Source: Fallopia convolvulus (taxonomy: Eukaryota; Streptophyta; Magnoliopsida; Caryophyllales; Polygonaceae). Taken from it: a DNA stretch of 64,000 bases. The notes beneath the pieces are model-generated. The model ran no database searches. It was not told where the DNA came from and saw only the letters and a program-made list of their open reading frames with translations. Below, piece after piece: positions 23,110-35,445 of this stretch. Where the stretch lies: NCBI GenBank assembly GCA_964016875.1, contig OZ024718.1:7569001-7633000 (forward strand), read 5' to 3'. How positions within the stretch are numbered: the first letter of the stretch is position 1; each line of letters opens with the position of its first letter. A program made the position numbers and the translations under genes.

Positions 23110-23734
23110 TCGATATATTACCAAGTCTCTAGCCTCGATCGTAGGAAACTCACTCCACAGTAATGTTGACTCACTTGCCAAGTACAAAGGCCCAAACTCT
23201 ATGGCTCCCATGCATCCACTTAAATGAAGGCCTGACATATGCAAGTTTTGGTTGTATGTAGATAGTTCCACATCTAGCCTTATGTTTTTTACCTTTCATA
23301 GTTTGAACTTTGGATGTTGATAGTTTCATTGAGATTTATGAATTCAGTGTATGATCACATATATACCCTTTTGTGAATGAAAATGAAAATTATTTGAAGA
23401 TGTACGTATAGATAATTAGATGCTGATAAGTGATTTAATATGGATGAATCATATTCATTGACCTACAAGTAGTAGTAAGGTCACTTGATGGCCAAATGGA
23501 GCCTTTTCGTCCTTGATCTATCTATCCCTAATTAATCTAGCGGCTGAGATCTGCTTCCTGATCTTGATTAGAGCAGTTTCGATCCAATAGTCCAAAATGT
23601 CAAAATTGAAACCATTGCGGCTTAAAGAAGCACCTGAAAATTTATAGTTTAATTAGTTCATTACAAACCGGAGACTCAAAATCACTGTAAGGATTATCAA
23701 TTTACCGTTGATGTCGATGGAGAGAAGGTGAGTT
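23110..23734. other. 3' flank of the F-box pseudogene
   Basis: No feature is recognised beyond AT-rich intergenic sequence. Confidence 0.35.
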
Positions 23735-23985
23735 ACAAGAAAATCGCTTTTTGACAACGACGAAAGTTGTTATCAAAAATATCTCTAGCAACGACTTTCT
23801 TGGCCACGACCATCCCCCGTTATGATAGATGTCGTAATTAAAGTTTTTCGCAACGGTTTTTTATTATCGTCAAAAATCGATATTTCGCAACAAATTAGTT
23901 GTTGTCAAAAATTTACTGTTTTCATAGATTTGGATGAGCTCCAGTAAAAATCCTTTTTTTCGGCAACAATAGTGATTGTTACGAA
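23735..23985. mobile_element. Possible CACTA-type element end
   Basis: TTACAAGAAAATCGC followed by repeated GACAACGAC, AACGACTTTC, GCAACGG and GTTGTCAAAAAT motifs in both orientations resembles CACTA termini (CACTACAAGAAA plus subterminal repeats). No matching second terminus was found. The phrase GATGGAGAGAAG occurs on each side (about 23717 and 23988). Confidence 0.35.
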
Positions 23986-24227
23986 AAAGATGGAGAGAAG
24001 TTGACAATGATTATGTTTGAGTGAGATGTTTGGTAGTCATTCATCCCAATTTCTCCGACCACAAACAAAGACCTCTCGAGCTTCTTCTTGCATTCTTACA
24101 CGTACAACGTGCAATTATTATTAATTTAATTTATAAGAAAGAGTCACCTGAGAATGGGCATTCATGTGAGAAATAAGAATATATCTTATCCATCCTTTTC
24201 AAAAATAAGAATAAATCTTAGCTCTAT

Positions 24228-24480
24228 TTGTTCAATGATATATCTTTGTTTGTTCATTGATATACCCCTTTTGTTTATTCAATTGATATACCCCTTTTTT
24301 TATTGGTATATCATTATTTTTTCATTGATATACATATTTGTTTATGGATATACACCTATTTGTTCATTGATATAACCTTATTTGTTCATTGATATAACCT
24401 TGTTTGTTCATTAAAATATACTTATTTTTTCATTGGTATACACCTGTTTGTTCACTAATATTATCTGTTTGTGCATAACT
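24228..24480 (+). repeat. AT-rich minisatellite, about 24-30 bp period
   Basis: About eight or nine imperfect copies built around TTTGTTCATTGATATA, with variable CCCC or CCTT spacers. The short ORF through it is a by-product of the repeat. Confidence 0.65.
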
Positions 24481-24969
24481 ACCAACACTTTGTGCATCAA
24501 AAAATTAACTTTTCATTATATATCAATGAATATAAAGTTTGTACATTAATATCATCACTTTGTTCATCACTACTAATATACTTTGTTCTTTAATATATGC
24601 TTTTGTTCGTGAATTGAAAAAAAACTTATGTTTGCGTGTCATTACCATCCACTTGTACATTTAGGACTATTTGATTGTGTATTTTTGCATTTATTTTGTG
24701 ATTTAAGGCTATCTTTTTTTCCCTTACTCATATAATTAGTTTTGACTCACATTCTCAAATAATTAGCTTCAATGCACACGTATATTTATCTAGTTTTTGT
24801 AGCTGTTATAGGGATCCTTTATTTAGAGCAAAGTGTAAATATATTAAATATCCAATTCAGCTAAGTCAATTATACATGGCCAAATTTCAGTTACAAAGAC
24901 TTGTTCATGTTCGGATTAAGATACAAAACGCGTGATAAAGTGAGCTACACAATTGTCATATCTACCTAT
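24481..24969. other. AT-rich intergenic DNA
   Basis: Nothing recognised; weak echoes of the TTTGTTCAT motif persist to about 24610. Confidence 0.35.
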
Positions 24970-24980
24970 ATGAGCACAAA

Positions 24981-25594
24981 CAGGGATGTAGCCAGGAATC
25001 AGACTCAGTGGGGGCTATATATATAAAATACAAATCAACACTAGACAGATCTGTCATTCTTGACGGATCAACACAAGACACATTTAATTTACTTTTTTAT
25101 TAAATGTAAGGGTTAAAAGTTGAAAATTTGTGTCTAAAATATATAAAAGAACAAGTTTTTGTAAATAAGATTTTAGGTTTAAAATTAAATAGAATAGAAC
25201 GGAAGGAATATCCTTTTACATAAATTAGACACAATTTTCTAGATATAAAAATAAAAATTGAATAAAATTATTTTAATACAATTAAATTAGTTTTAGTATG
25301 TATGTAATTTTAAAAAACAAATAAAAACCAAAAGTAGTATAAAAGAGATCCAATTAACAATAGAGAGTACTCTAGCTTGCACAATTTCACTTTGGGCCGG
25401 CCCATCCCTACTTCATCTTCTCCATCCTTCTAAAAAATGATCTCCTTTTGCAAAGTTGAACAGAGAGGTTCCCATCCCCCTCTTGGTTACAAAGATCCGT
25501 GAATAAGGAACAAAAATTAGGGTATAAAAATTATTTATTTTTATAAATTCCAGTGGGGGCTATTGCCCCTACTGGACACCATTTAGATCCGCCA
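24981..25594. mobile_element. 614-bp insertion with 11-bp target-site duplication, family unknown
   Basis: ATGAGCACAAA occurs immediately before (24970-24980) and after (25595-25605) the segment. It starts CAGGGATGTAGCCAGGAATC and ends ATTTAGATCCGCCA. CAGTGGGGGCTAT occurs near both ends in the same orientation; the right copy forms a hairpin with GCCCCTACTGG. There are no clear terminal inverted repeats and no LTRs. The duplication length would suit a retroposon, but no poly(A) tail or tRNA-like head is visible. Confidence 0.6.
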
Positions 25595-26128
25595 ATGAGC
25601 ACAAATGTAGAAGCTTGAAGGCAAAGAATAATTGATAAAGAATCTGATTTTGCAATAATATGATGTATGCTAAGAGAATAAGCCAGCTACAAACCGAAGA
25701 GTTGTAAATAGGAAATATAATAAATATAATAATAACGAGCTAGGTCGGAATCCAAGGTGGATGCCAAGGTCTCGGTACACTCGGGCTCGTCATGATCGAT
25801 CGAGGTCTAGGACCGGATTGCATCATCCTCCCTCCCTTAGAACTGAAGCATCCTCGCTTCGAGCTCAGGTGGTCCAAGGAGAGGCGGAGATTAGTAGGCA
25901 GCACAAAGAGATCGTCGGGCTCGGTGTCGTCGTTCGGAACTTCTATAATGGGCAAAACGAACTTAGGTTCCGAAGATGGCACAAGGTCAAGCAAAGGCGC
26001 GACGATGGTGGCTCGGCTGCTGCGGGAAGCAAAAACATCGGACAAGGCGACGGAGGCGTCAAACTCGGCTCATCCCAAACGGGATCGCTATCCCAAAACA
26101 GCGGGTTGTGCGCCTGGTCCACGGCCAC

Positions 26129-26672
26129 TGTTGGGCCCACTAAAACTTAGCCCAAAGACATGACGAGCCCAAAGAAATTGACACGAGCCATTAGCGAAAA
26201 AGAACCAAAGGATCGGTTGAGTAATGAACGTAAAGAGGATATGGCGGAAATCTCGGCTCGGGGATATCGCACGAACAACCTCCTCAACGGCTATGTCATT
26301 GATGTTAGTGGCGAGATTTCTGGGATACACAAAAATGCTCCACCAACGGTTCGAAGAGAAGGAGGGCTATAAAACCAGGGCGAAGCAGAGGTGAAGGGGA
26401 TCATCGACAATCATACCCGAAGTCAATTTCCAAGCTTAATCCATTTCTGCTCATTCGTTCTCTTTCACTCAAGTGTTCATCTGTATTTACAAGAGATTCA
26501 TCTACCGCTACGATTATAACATACACATTACAACTTACTTGCTCTTATTTTTTATATCCTTCACCTAATTTTACACCTTGTCCGTAGTTCATAACGTGTT
26601 GCAATTTTTTTTGGTTAGGATTTCCCACATTATAGCAGGTAATGCGTTAGTGCGATTATCCTGCCCAAAACA
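26129..26672 (+). repeat. 5' LTR of the Tat element
   Basis: TGTTGGGCCC to CTGCCCAAAACA. Nearly identical to 34898-35445 (548 bp), with a few substitutions and small indels. Confidence 0.9.
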
Positions 26673-26673
26673 A

Positions 26674-26691
26674 TTGGCGCCCACCGTGGGG
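26674..26691 (+). other. Primer-binding site of the Tat element
   Basis: TTGGCGCCCACCGTGGGG follows the 5' LTR directly, the usual TGGCGCC-type site. Confidence 0.75.
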
Positions 26692-26738
26692 CCCTAGCCA
26701 AAAAGAAGTCACGCTAAAACAACTGCAAAATTCGTCAA

Positions 26739-28436
26739 ATGGAGGGAATCCAAACTACTTACAGTCACGTAGGAGATCTCGATAACCATGAAGTCAACGA
26801 GGAAACAAACAATCAAGGCGATGGGAACGTAGACGGTACTGGAAACATAGATGGAGTTGGGAATGTGGATGGAGTCGAGCAAGGTTCCGGAAACACCAAT
26901 GGCAATCCTGGTACTTCCGAGCAACGAGGAGTTGAGGGAGGCGATGCCGATGTCATCATGGAACTCCGATCGACAATGATTGCTCTCCAGAAAGACCTAG
27001 AAAGCCAGAAAGAGGCTAATGCCAAATTCACCGAGGTATATGAGAAGCAAATTGACACTTTAACTAATGAACGCAATTTGCTTCGATCCCAGGTACAATC
27101 AGCTCCAACCCGTCCCCGAGGAACCGATGTGGTGGAAGGAGTCGCTAGACGATTAGATATGGACGATCCAAGTCTCGTGACACTCGATGTCGTCAGACCA
27201 GTAACCGGGTATCAGGTAAATGGTAATTCCTTAAGGACGATACGGGAAGATATTGAGGTTTCCCAATTACGGGAACGCCTTCGAGCCTTGGAGGACCGAA
27301 TCACTCAGGTCCCAGGGGCACCTCAACCGATAGCGATGGAAAGGAGAGACGGTTACACCGATTCTCCCTTCGTGCCCACTATCGCGAGAGTTGATATCTC
27401 CCGGAAGTATCATGTCCCCGACGTACCTAAGTACGAAGGGGTAACAGATCCTGATCAACATATAGCCGCATTCAAACAGGCTATGAATATTAGCACAGTC
27501 CCTTTTGACATGAAGGAGATTGTTATGTGTCGTTAGCACAGTCCCTTACCTCTTGGGAGTATCTCATCTTTTGCCAAGTTAATTGACAAGTTCAGGATCA
27601 GGTTCGCAAGCAGTCGACATGCTAAGAAACGATCAAGTGATTTATACCGCTTGATCCAGAAACCGGGTGAATCTCTGAAAGCTTTCCTCAACCGCTATAA
27701 CGAGGAACTGGTGACCATTGAAGGATGTGATGCCACTACAGTTGTGGAGGCATTCCGAAGAGGCATATCGGTGTGTAATCCCGAGTTATATCGTGAATTA
27801 ACTAAATACCCTTGTTCGAATTTTGATGAAGTACAGGTAAAAGCGTTAGCCCATGTTCGATTAGAGGAAGATGACCTCTTCTTCGAAAAAGCAATCAGCC
27901 CTCACCGACCCGACCGGAGGCAGGGAAGGCGAGAACCAAGATACGCTCCGTACCCGACTGCACCTCATACCAAGACAACCGTCAATACAACGATAGCCAG
28001 ACAAGGTGAAAAATATGAGAATCCCAGACTACCTCCAAAACTCTCTCACTACAATTTCCGCGCGGATGCAACCGAGGTAGTCCGAACCCTCAACACCATG
28101 GGGGATACTGTTAAATGGCCTCGAAAGAGTAACGTGCCCTCACATCAGAAAGACAAGTCTAGATGGTGTGATTTCCACTTTGATCATGGGCACTGGACCG
28201 ACGAGTGCATCGTGTTGCGAAAGGAGGTGAGTGAATTATTACGAAGGGGGCACCTCAGAGAGTTAATATCGAAAAGAGCGAAGGAGCAGTTGGAGCGCAG
28301 CAGAGAGAAAGCTAGTCCCCCCCCCCCCGAAGCACACCGGAGTAATCAATGTTATCACAGGGGGATTAGAAATTTGCGGTATAACGTACTCCGCAGCCAA
28401 AAGGATCACGAGAGATACAAGAAGAGAGTGCCCTAA
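26739..28436 (+). pseudogene. gag of the Tat element, disrupted
   Basis: Begins MEGIQTTYSHVG, with a Gly/Asn/Asp-rich N terminus, then a coiled segment (LRSTMIALQKDLESQKE) and a capsid-like core (VPDVPKYEGVTDPDQHIAAF; FAKLIDKFRIRFASSRHAKK; LYRLIQKPGESLKAFLNRY). TAG at 27534-27536 interrupts the core, probably with a short deletion since several usual residues are absent there. Near 28160 is a Cys/His cluster (WCDFHFDHGHWTDECI). The frame leaves the pol frame at a run of twelve C (28317-28328): before it gag reads one frame, after it PPPKHTGVINVITGG continues into pol. A one-base change in that run would connect them. Confidence 0.82.
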
Positions 28437-28461
28437 AGCTCCTTCACGAACAAGTCTTGCC

Positions 28462-31400
28462 ATGATGCCAATCACCTTCGACGATGTCGAAGAAGAGGAA
28501 GTTCACCATGATTGCTTAATAATTTCTTTAATGATAGCCAATTTCCTTGTCAAAAGAATCTTAGTTGATAATGGAAGCTCCACTAATTTACTCATGTTGG
28601 ATGCCTTGTACAGTTTAGGTTTCGGGATGGACGATATTGTCAAAAAGTCGACGACTTTAGTAGTCTTCAGTGGGGAATCACGCAACACATTTGGGGAGAT
28701 ATCCTTACCCACCGCCGCAGGAGGAGTTAACTATCAGGTAAAATTTCAAGTACTTGATTGCCCTTCACCTTTTAATGTCATTTTGGGCAGGCCATGGATA
28801 CACGGAATGAGGGCTATCCCTTCTACCTATCATCAATGCATGAAGTTCCCGACACCATGGGGAGTGCAAGAAATTAAGGGAGAACAGAAATTAGCAAGGG
28901 AGTGTTATTCCATAACAATGAAAGCAATGACTTCCAAGAACTTACAGCTTGAAGCAGGGAGGAAGTCATCAGATTAGCAATTAAAGGACTGTAGAACAAC
29001 CACCTACTATGTAAAGCCGGAGACGCTAGAGCTCGAAGAAGTGGCTCTTGATCCACTAGAACCATCCAAGAAAATCAAAATAGGAGCAGACCTGGAACCA
29101 ACTTTACGTGAGCAAATGGTGGAATTTCTACGGTCCTACAGTGATTGTTTCGCCTGGTCAAACGAGGATATGGTGGGCATTGATCCCGACGTGATTACTC
29201 ACGCTTTAAATGTCAACAAGAAGGTGCCACCAGTGAAACAGAAAAGGCGTAAGTTCGCTCCCGAGCGAAATCAGGTAATCAATGATGAGGTAAAATCCTT
29301 ACTTGAATCTAGAAAAATTAGAGAATTAAAATATCCTGATTGGCTCGCGAACGTGGTTGTCATTAAAAATAAAAATGGTAAATGGCGCGTTTGCGTAGAC
29401 TTTACCGATTTAAACAAAGCATGCCCTAAAGACTCGTTCCCTCTGCCTCATATTGATGCAATGGTGGATGCGACGGCAGGGCATGAACTTTTGACTTTCA
29501 TGGATGCATTTAGTGGATATCATCAAATAATGATGCACCCTGACGATCAAGAAAAAATTGCATTCGTAACCAATTAGGGAACTTATTGTTACAAAGTTAT
29601 GCCTTTCGGGTTAAAAAACGCAGGTGCTACTTATCAGAGATAGGTTAATAAGATGTTTCAGGAAAAACTGGGGGATACAATGGAGGTGTACATAGACGAC
29701 ATGCTAGTCAAGTCATTGAAGGCGGAGGACCATATTACTCACTTGAAAGACGCGTTCGAGATCCTGCGAAGTTACAAGATGAAATTGAACCCAACCAAGT
29801 GCTCTTTCGGAGTGACGTCAGGGAAATTCCTTGGATACATAGTGACGTAGAGAGGAATCGAGGCGAGTCCAGAACAGATCAAAGCCATAATGGAGCTACA
29901 ATCACCAAAGTGCGTCAAGGACGTCCAGAGGTTAACAGGACGAGTAGCTGCGTTGAACCGATTCATATCACGATCCTCAGATAGAAACAAGTTGTTCTAT
30001 GACATCCTGAAGAAAAACAAGTCGTTTGAATGGACGGAAGCACATGAAAAAGCCTTTGGGGAATTGAAAAATTATTTATCTAACCCGCAGGTACTCTCCA
30101 AGCCCAAGCCAAACGAGAAGTTATACGTGTACTTGGCCGTGACCGAGGTGGCAGTGAGTGCCGTCTTGATTCGAGAAGAGAATGGAGACCAGTTGCCCAT
30201 TTATTATGTAAGTAAAACTTTGCTCAATGCGGAAACCAGGTATTCCCCCATGGAGAAACTAGTATTATCTTTGGTAATGGATTCAATAAAGTTACGTCCT
30301 TATTTTGAAAGTCATTCTATCATCGTGAAGACTAATTATCCAATGAAGAGTATCATGTCAAAGCCAGAATTGTCAGGTCGGCTAACAAGATGGTTGATTC
30401 ACTTAAATGGCTACGACATCACGTACGAGCCAAGAACAGCAATGAAGTCTCAAGCGTTGGCAGATTTTATGGTTGACTTCACTCCTACCACTTCAGAACA
30501 AGAAGACCAAGATGTGCTGCACGTAATGGGAAGTGGCAAATGGTTGATGCATACAGACGGGGTGTCGAATCAGATTGGCGTAGGATTGGGGGTAGTCCTG
30601 AAGTCACCACAGGGGGATAGAATAGCCCAAGCTATTCGATGTACATTCAAAGCTACGAACAATGAAGCAGAATATGAGGCGCTTATAGCAGGGTTACTCG
30701 TTGCTAAGGACTTGAATGTACAAGAAATTGAGGTAATTTGTGATTCGTTACTTATTGTAAATCAAGTTACGAACTCATATGTTGCCAGGGATTCAAAGAT
30801 GAAGGCGTACTTAGAAAAAGTTCAAGAGATCATAAAACATTTCAAACATTTTGAGATAAAGCAAGTTCCCCGGGATGCCAACACGCAAGCGGACGCCTTG
30901 GCCAACCTCGGATCCGTAATCGACCCAAGAGAGTACAACAAGATACCCTTCGTGTACCTTGATGCGCCATCCATAACCAAAGAGGCATATATGTTTGAGA
31001 TTCGAGGTTCTGACGAAGACGATTCATGGGTAACCCCTTATTTAAAGTGGTTACGAGATGGAGTTTTACCAGACGACATGGAAGAAGCCCGACGACTTAA
31101 GGTAAAAGCTTCCACTTTCACCATTAAGAATAACATCTTGTTTAAGTGGATGTCGTCAGGAATATACGCCCGGTGCGTAAAAGAAGAAGAGGTACAGAAG
31201 GTGTTACAAGACATACACGATGGAGAATGCGGAAATCATACAGGGGGTCGCAATTTGGCAAGGAAGGCGAGCAGGATGAGTTATTTTTGGCCTACCATGA
31301 ACAAAGACGCAGTAGAGTTCGCTCGCAAGTGTGACGCATGCCAGCGTCATGGACCTATACCACATCAACCTTCGGAGTTGTTACATCCTATAACTTCCCC

Positions 31401-32262
31401 TTGGCCATTCATGAAATGGGGAATGGATATCGTGGGAAAGCTTCCTCCAGCTTCAGGACAACGTGTCTACATCTTAGCAATGACTGACTACTTCTCCAAG
31501 TGGATCGAAGCCGAAGCGTTCAAAGAAGTCAAAGACACCCAGGTCATCTCCTTCATAAAAAGAAACATCCTGAGTAGATTTGGAATACCATCCACCATAG
31601 TATGCGACAACGGGTCCCAGTTCATCAGTGAAAAGACGAGATCATTTTGCCAGCAATACAACATTCAGTTGACGATGTCAACACCACGTTATCCTCAAGC
31701 CAATGGTCAAGCAGAAGCAAGGAATAAAGTGATCATCAACAATTTGAAGAAGCGACTCAAAGAGGCAAAGGGGAAATGGGCAGACGAGTTACCCCTTATT
31801 TTGTGGTCAGATCGAACAACTCCTAAGACTGCCATGGGCCATACACGTTTCTCCTTAGCCTATGGATGTGAAGCCATGTTACCAGTAGAAGTAACTTTGC
31901 CCACAGTTCGATATGGACTCAATACCGAGGAATCAAACCTACCTAACTTGTTACACCATTTGGACACGGTAGACGAGTTACGAGATGAGGCATCGGTTCG
32001 TATGGCGGCATATAGACAGGGGGTAGCCCGGAGTTACAACAAACGCGTTAACGCGAAGGCATTCCAGGTGGGAGATTGGGTATTGAGGAAAGTCTTCCAA
32101 AATACGCAGGAATTGAATGCTGGCAAGTTAGGAGCTAATTGGGAAGGACCATATCAGATCACGAAGATCGTAGGACAAGGATCCTACGAATTGATGTCAC
32201 GAGATGGGAAGACGGTCCCCAAAAGTTGGAACGCGATGAACTTGAAGTTGAATCACTTTTAA
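28462..32262 (+). pseudogene. pol of the Tat element, one frame with four TAG stops
   Basis: All in one frame: protease-like LVDNGSSTNLLMLD (near 28567) and ILGRPW; RT from about 29200 with CVDFTDLNKACPKDSFPLP, FSGYHQIMMHP and YIDD at 29689-29700; gypsy RNase H about 30100-30470; archaeal-type RNase H about 30530-30930 (MHTDGVSNQIGVGLG, NNEAEYEALIAGL, ADALANLGS); integrase finger and core (CGNHTGG, CDACQRHG; GMDIVGKLP, CDNGSQF, QANGQAE with D-D35-E spacing); C-terminal NWEGPYQITKIVGQGSYEL. TAG codons lie at 28975, 29575, 29641 and 29848. From 29890 to 32262 (790 codons) it is fully open. Confidence 0.9.
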
Positions 32263-32913
32263 AACGCACAAGTCACGATAAGGTATACTTCATAAACTTT
32301 TTCTTTTCACATTATATCATTACGTATTCACACATACATGAGACAACAACGGTTTTGAAAAAACTAACAAGGGACGCCTTGTGACGTTACAGGCCAAAAC
32401 ATAGGCCCTCGCCTTATGACCAGGCAACGTTGTGCACACAACGACTAGTCAAAAAGATGTAAGAGATGAGAACGTGTAACTCTAGAGCAAGAGGAGTTTT
32501 CACCAAATAGTTGTAACACGATTCATAATTTTATTGCAAGTGTTTACATTCAGACAAATACAATATTCTCTCTCTCTTTGCATCTTACATAAGAAGCGCT
32601 ATACAATGAAAAGTTTATCGTTAAACCACAAGTACACATTTTTTCAAACAAGTTGATCTATCGTAAACGCGTCGATCTTCACTCCTCAGTAGTGAACCTG
32701 TTTTACCTGCAAAAAAGACAACAACAAATCCAAGACCATGTCAACTACTAAAACATTATCAAAATAAACATAAACCCCAAAAACCATCACGGGGTACAAA
32801 GTTGTCCACATTCAGGCCCTACAACAAGCGGCCAAACAAAACACAAAGTTTTAAAGCCCCAACATACTGGGGGTAGGATAAGAGTCTGAGAAATAAAAGA
32901 AGTAAAAGGGGAA

Positions 32914-34680
32914 TCATTCCTTGGAGATTTTTTCGGCTGGCTTCTGGTTTTCCATCTCGACCTGGGCCACTTCTTTGGCTACTTGTGAAATCTCGTCGAG
33001 AAGAGAGGATTTCTTGGATGCGCTAGCTTCATCAGGGAACAAGTTCTCAAACTGCTCCCTCTCCTTCACAGCGTCCCAGGAAGAGTGTTTCCCAGCAGCG
33101 AACTCCTCTATCGTCTCGACACGAGCTCTGAGTGACCAATAGTCAGCCGTATCCTCAACCTCTTGAGCCAGAGCAGCACTCTTCTTCGATGCTTCCTTGA
33201 ACCTGTCCTCCCCCGCCTTGGATTCCTCAAGAGCTCTCTTGAGGGCACTCTGCAGATCAACGACCTTCTTCTCCAAAGACTTCTTCTCCTGCCCCAAGAT
33301 GATCGACTTATCTTTCTCAAGCTGCATGCTGGTCTTACTCTGAGCCAACTGCTCAGGGTAGTCCTTGAAGGCGTCGAAAGCTGCAAGAGCAAGTTGGAGA
33401 CCCTAGACAACAAGTATCGAACCATCAGAAACCGGGAGTATTAACAAAAAAAATGAGGAAAGTTAGTGAATACCTGCCACTGAGCCGCCAGTATCTCGCC
33501 AAAGAAGTCAGGAAAAGTGGACCGGTGTCCTGAATCCCGAAGACAGTTCACTTGAAGCGGCATCAGAGATTTCAAGCATTTTCCCGCGTCCATGTCCAAG
33601 GACATCATAGTGTTGGGGAGGTCCGTCAGTCGAGAGGAGACATCCTTCTTTGACAAAGAGGCCTTGGGGGAGTCGTTTGTAATCTTGGGAGGCAGAGCTA
33701 CTGCCAAAGACGTATCTGTAGTAGAAGCCGTCTCCGTTTTCCTCTTCTTCCTGGCTTCGACCCTTTTCAAGGTTGATAGTGCGGCAGTAGATCTGGTGGT
33801 TCTAGAACCTGACAACATGAAGTAACATGGTTAGCAGAAGATAAAGACGCTGAAACAAGGAAGAAGAAGAAGGAAGAACTTACTCGACATCTCGGTATCT
33901 TCAAGTTTAGTGAAACACGCTTTTACTAACTCAGGGTACGATCTGTCTTCCAACGGAAGAGCCTCGATGTGAGAATTGACTTGGGATGACATATTGTGGG
34001 GTTTAGGAGTAGCAAGATTCTCTGCACAAAAAAAAACAACCAACAACAACCAGAGGTTAGATTCGAATAAGGATCAACGAGTACAAGAGGGAAACACTAC
34101 CTGTTGACCGCCAATGACTTTTCAGGAAAGATGTATCGATTCTCAGGGAAGACAATCTCACGTAGAAGAACTTATCAGCCCAACTCCGGTCAGATTTTGA
34201 TATGTTGAAGACTAAGTCGGATTTATTGGTGAAGGTTTTCAAAGTTAAACGGCCAGGACCACCTTTAGACAGACGATAATTCAAGAAAAAGTCGGCATCT
34301 TTGAAGGGAAGACCTTGGGAAGAACACAATCGGTCGACAGAAAGCAGAAGTCTCCAAACTTGGGGAAGTAATTGCCCCGAAGAAACATTGAGGGTGGACA
34401 AGAAATCGACGACTAAAGGAGAAAACGGAAAACGGTGGCCGATACGAAAAGGGTACTCATACAAGCACACCCAATCGTCGGCATAGAAATCCGCATGGAC
34501 ACCAGGGGGAGGAAAGAACACCCCTGCATGCGAAGGGAAACCTATAGAGAAGGAAAAGATATGGGGGTCCTCCGAAGTACTATCCCTCCGATGATAGGAA
34601 GTGAGGAACCCGGAAGAGGTCAGAGAGGGAGGAATGGTGGCTTCAAGACAATAAAGGGAAGAGGAACTAGAAGTTGCCAT
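32914..34680 (-). CDS. Antisense spliced gene inside the Tat element (513 aa, four exons)
   Basis: On the strand opposite to gag-pol, four open segments join through canonical introns: exons 34680-34101, 34021-33884, 33808-33474 and 33402-32914, total 1542 bases, exactly 514 codons including the stop. The introns (79, 75 and 71 bp) start GTAGTG, GTAAGT, GTATTC, end TGCAG, GTCAG, TCTAG, and each holds a CTAAC-type branch sequence; phases match at every junction. The ATG at 34680 has a good context (CACTATGGC). The N-terminal half (YADDWVCLYEYPFRIGHRFP, FLNYRLSKGGPGRLTLK) resembles the 'putative gypsy type transposon' family known from plant Tat elements; the last ~160 residues (SLEKKVVDLQSALKRALEES) look coiled-coil. 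Molecular role is unknown. It is unbroken although gag-pol on the other strand has many stops. Confidence 0.8.
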
Positions 34681-34782
34681 AGTGAAGGGAAGAGCAGAGG
34701 TTGAAGATGAAGAAGCAAAGTAGAAGGAAGCGCACCTGAACACCAAGAAGCCCAATTGAAGTCTCGGAGGCCATCATAACTT

Positions 34783-34794
34783 CTATAAATACAG
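34783..34794 (-). promoter_or_regulatory. Possible TATA box for the antisense gene
   Basis: The minus strand reads CTGTATTTATAG here, about 105 bp before the antisense ATG. TATTTATA is a plausible TATA variant; no other promoter evidence is visible. Confidence 0.35.
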
Positions 34795-34897
34795 ATTGAT
34801 GGGACACGCCTTTACGCACTACAACTTCCAAGGAGCAAAAAATCAAAAACCCTAGAAAAGCGGTGGAGGGAGTTTTCCCGGGTTTTTGAGGGGGTAT

Positions 34898-35445
34898 TGT
34901 TGGGCCTACTAAAACTTAGCCCAAAAAGACATGAACGAGCCCAAAGAAATTGACACGAGCCATTAGCGAAAAAGAACCAAAGGATCGGTTGAGTAATGAA
35001 CGTAAAGAGGATATGGCGGAAATCTCGGCTCGGGGATATCGCACGAACAACCTCCTCAGCGGCTATGTCATTGATGTTAGTGGCGAGATTTCTGGGATAC
35101 ACAAAAACGCTCCACCAACGGTTCGAAGAGAAGGAGGGCTATAAAACCAGGGCGAAGTAGAGGTGAAGGGGATCATCGACAATCATACCCGAAGTCAATT
35201 TCCAAGCTTAATCCATTTCTGCTCATTCGTTCTCTTTCACTCAAGTGTTCATCTGTATTTACAAGAGATTCATCTACCGCTACGATTATAACATACACAT
35301 TACAACTTACTTGCTCTTATTTTTTATATCCTTCACCTAATTTTACACCTTGTCCGTAGTTCATAACGTGTTGCAATTGTTTTTTTGTTAGGATTTCCCA
35401 CATTATAGCAGGTAATGCGTTAGTGCGATTATCCTGCCCAAAACA
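34898..35445 (+). repeat. 3' LTR of the Tat element
   Basis: Starts TGTTGGGCCTACT after a G-rich tract and ends CTGCCCAAAACA. It pairs with the 5' LTR. Confidence 0.9.

Larger units (their letters stand above)
26129..35445 (+). mobile_element. Ty3/gypsy Tat-lineage retrotransposon with antisense gene
   Basis: 9.3-kb element with LTRs at 26129-26672 and 34898-35445, primer site TTGGCGCCCACCGTGGGG (26674-26691) and a G-rich tract (GAGGGGGTAT) before the 3' LTR. The coding order is gag, protease, RT, two RNase H domains and integrase. The second, archaeal-type RNase H after the gypsy RNase H, and a long region between integrase and 3' LTR, are marks of the Tat lineage (Ogre, Retand and others). 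The LTRs differ at only a handful of sites by eye, so insertion is recent, yet gag-pol has five TAG stops and one frameshift. The flanking 5 bp match at four positions. Confidence 0.88.

Noticed and set aside
24154..24375. 73-codon ORF rich in Ile/Tyr/Phe
   Set aside because: It runs through the AT-rich minisatellite and has no domain or gene context.
34812..35144. ORFs on both strands at the 3' LTR of the Tat element
   Set aside because: The same frames occur in the 5' LTR at 26088-26372; they are LTR sequence.
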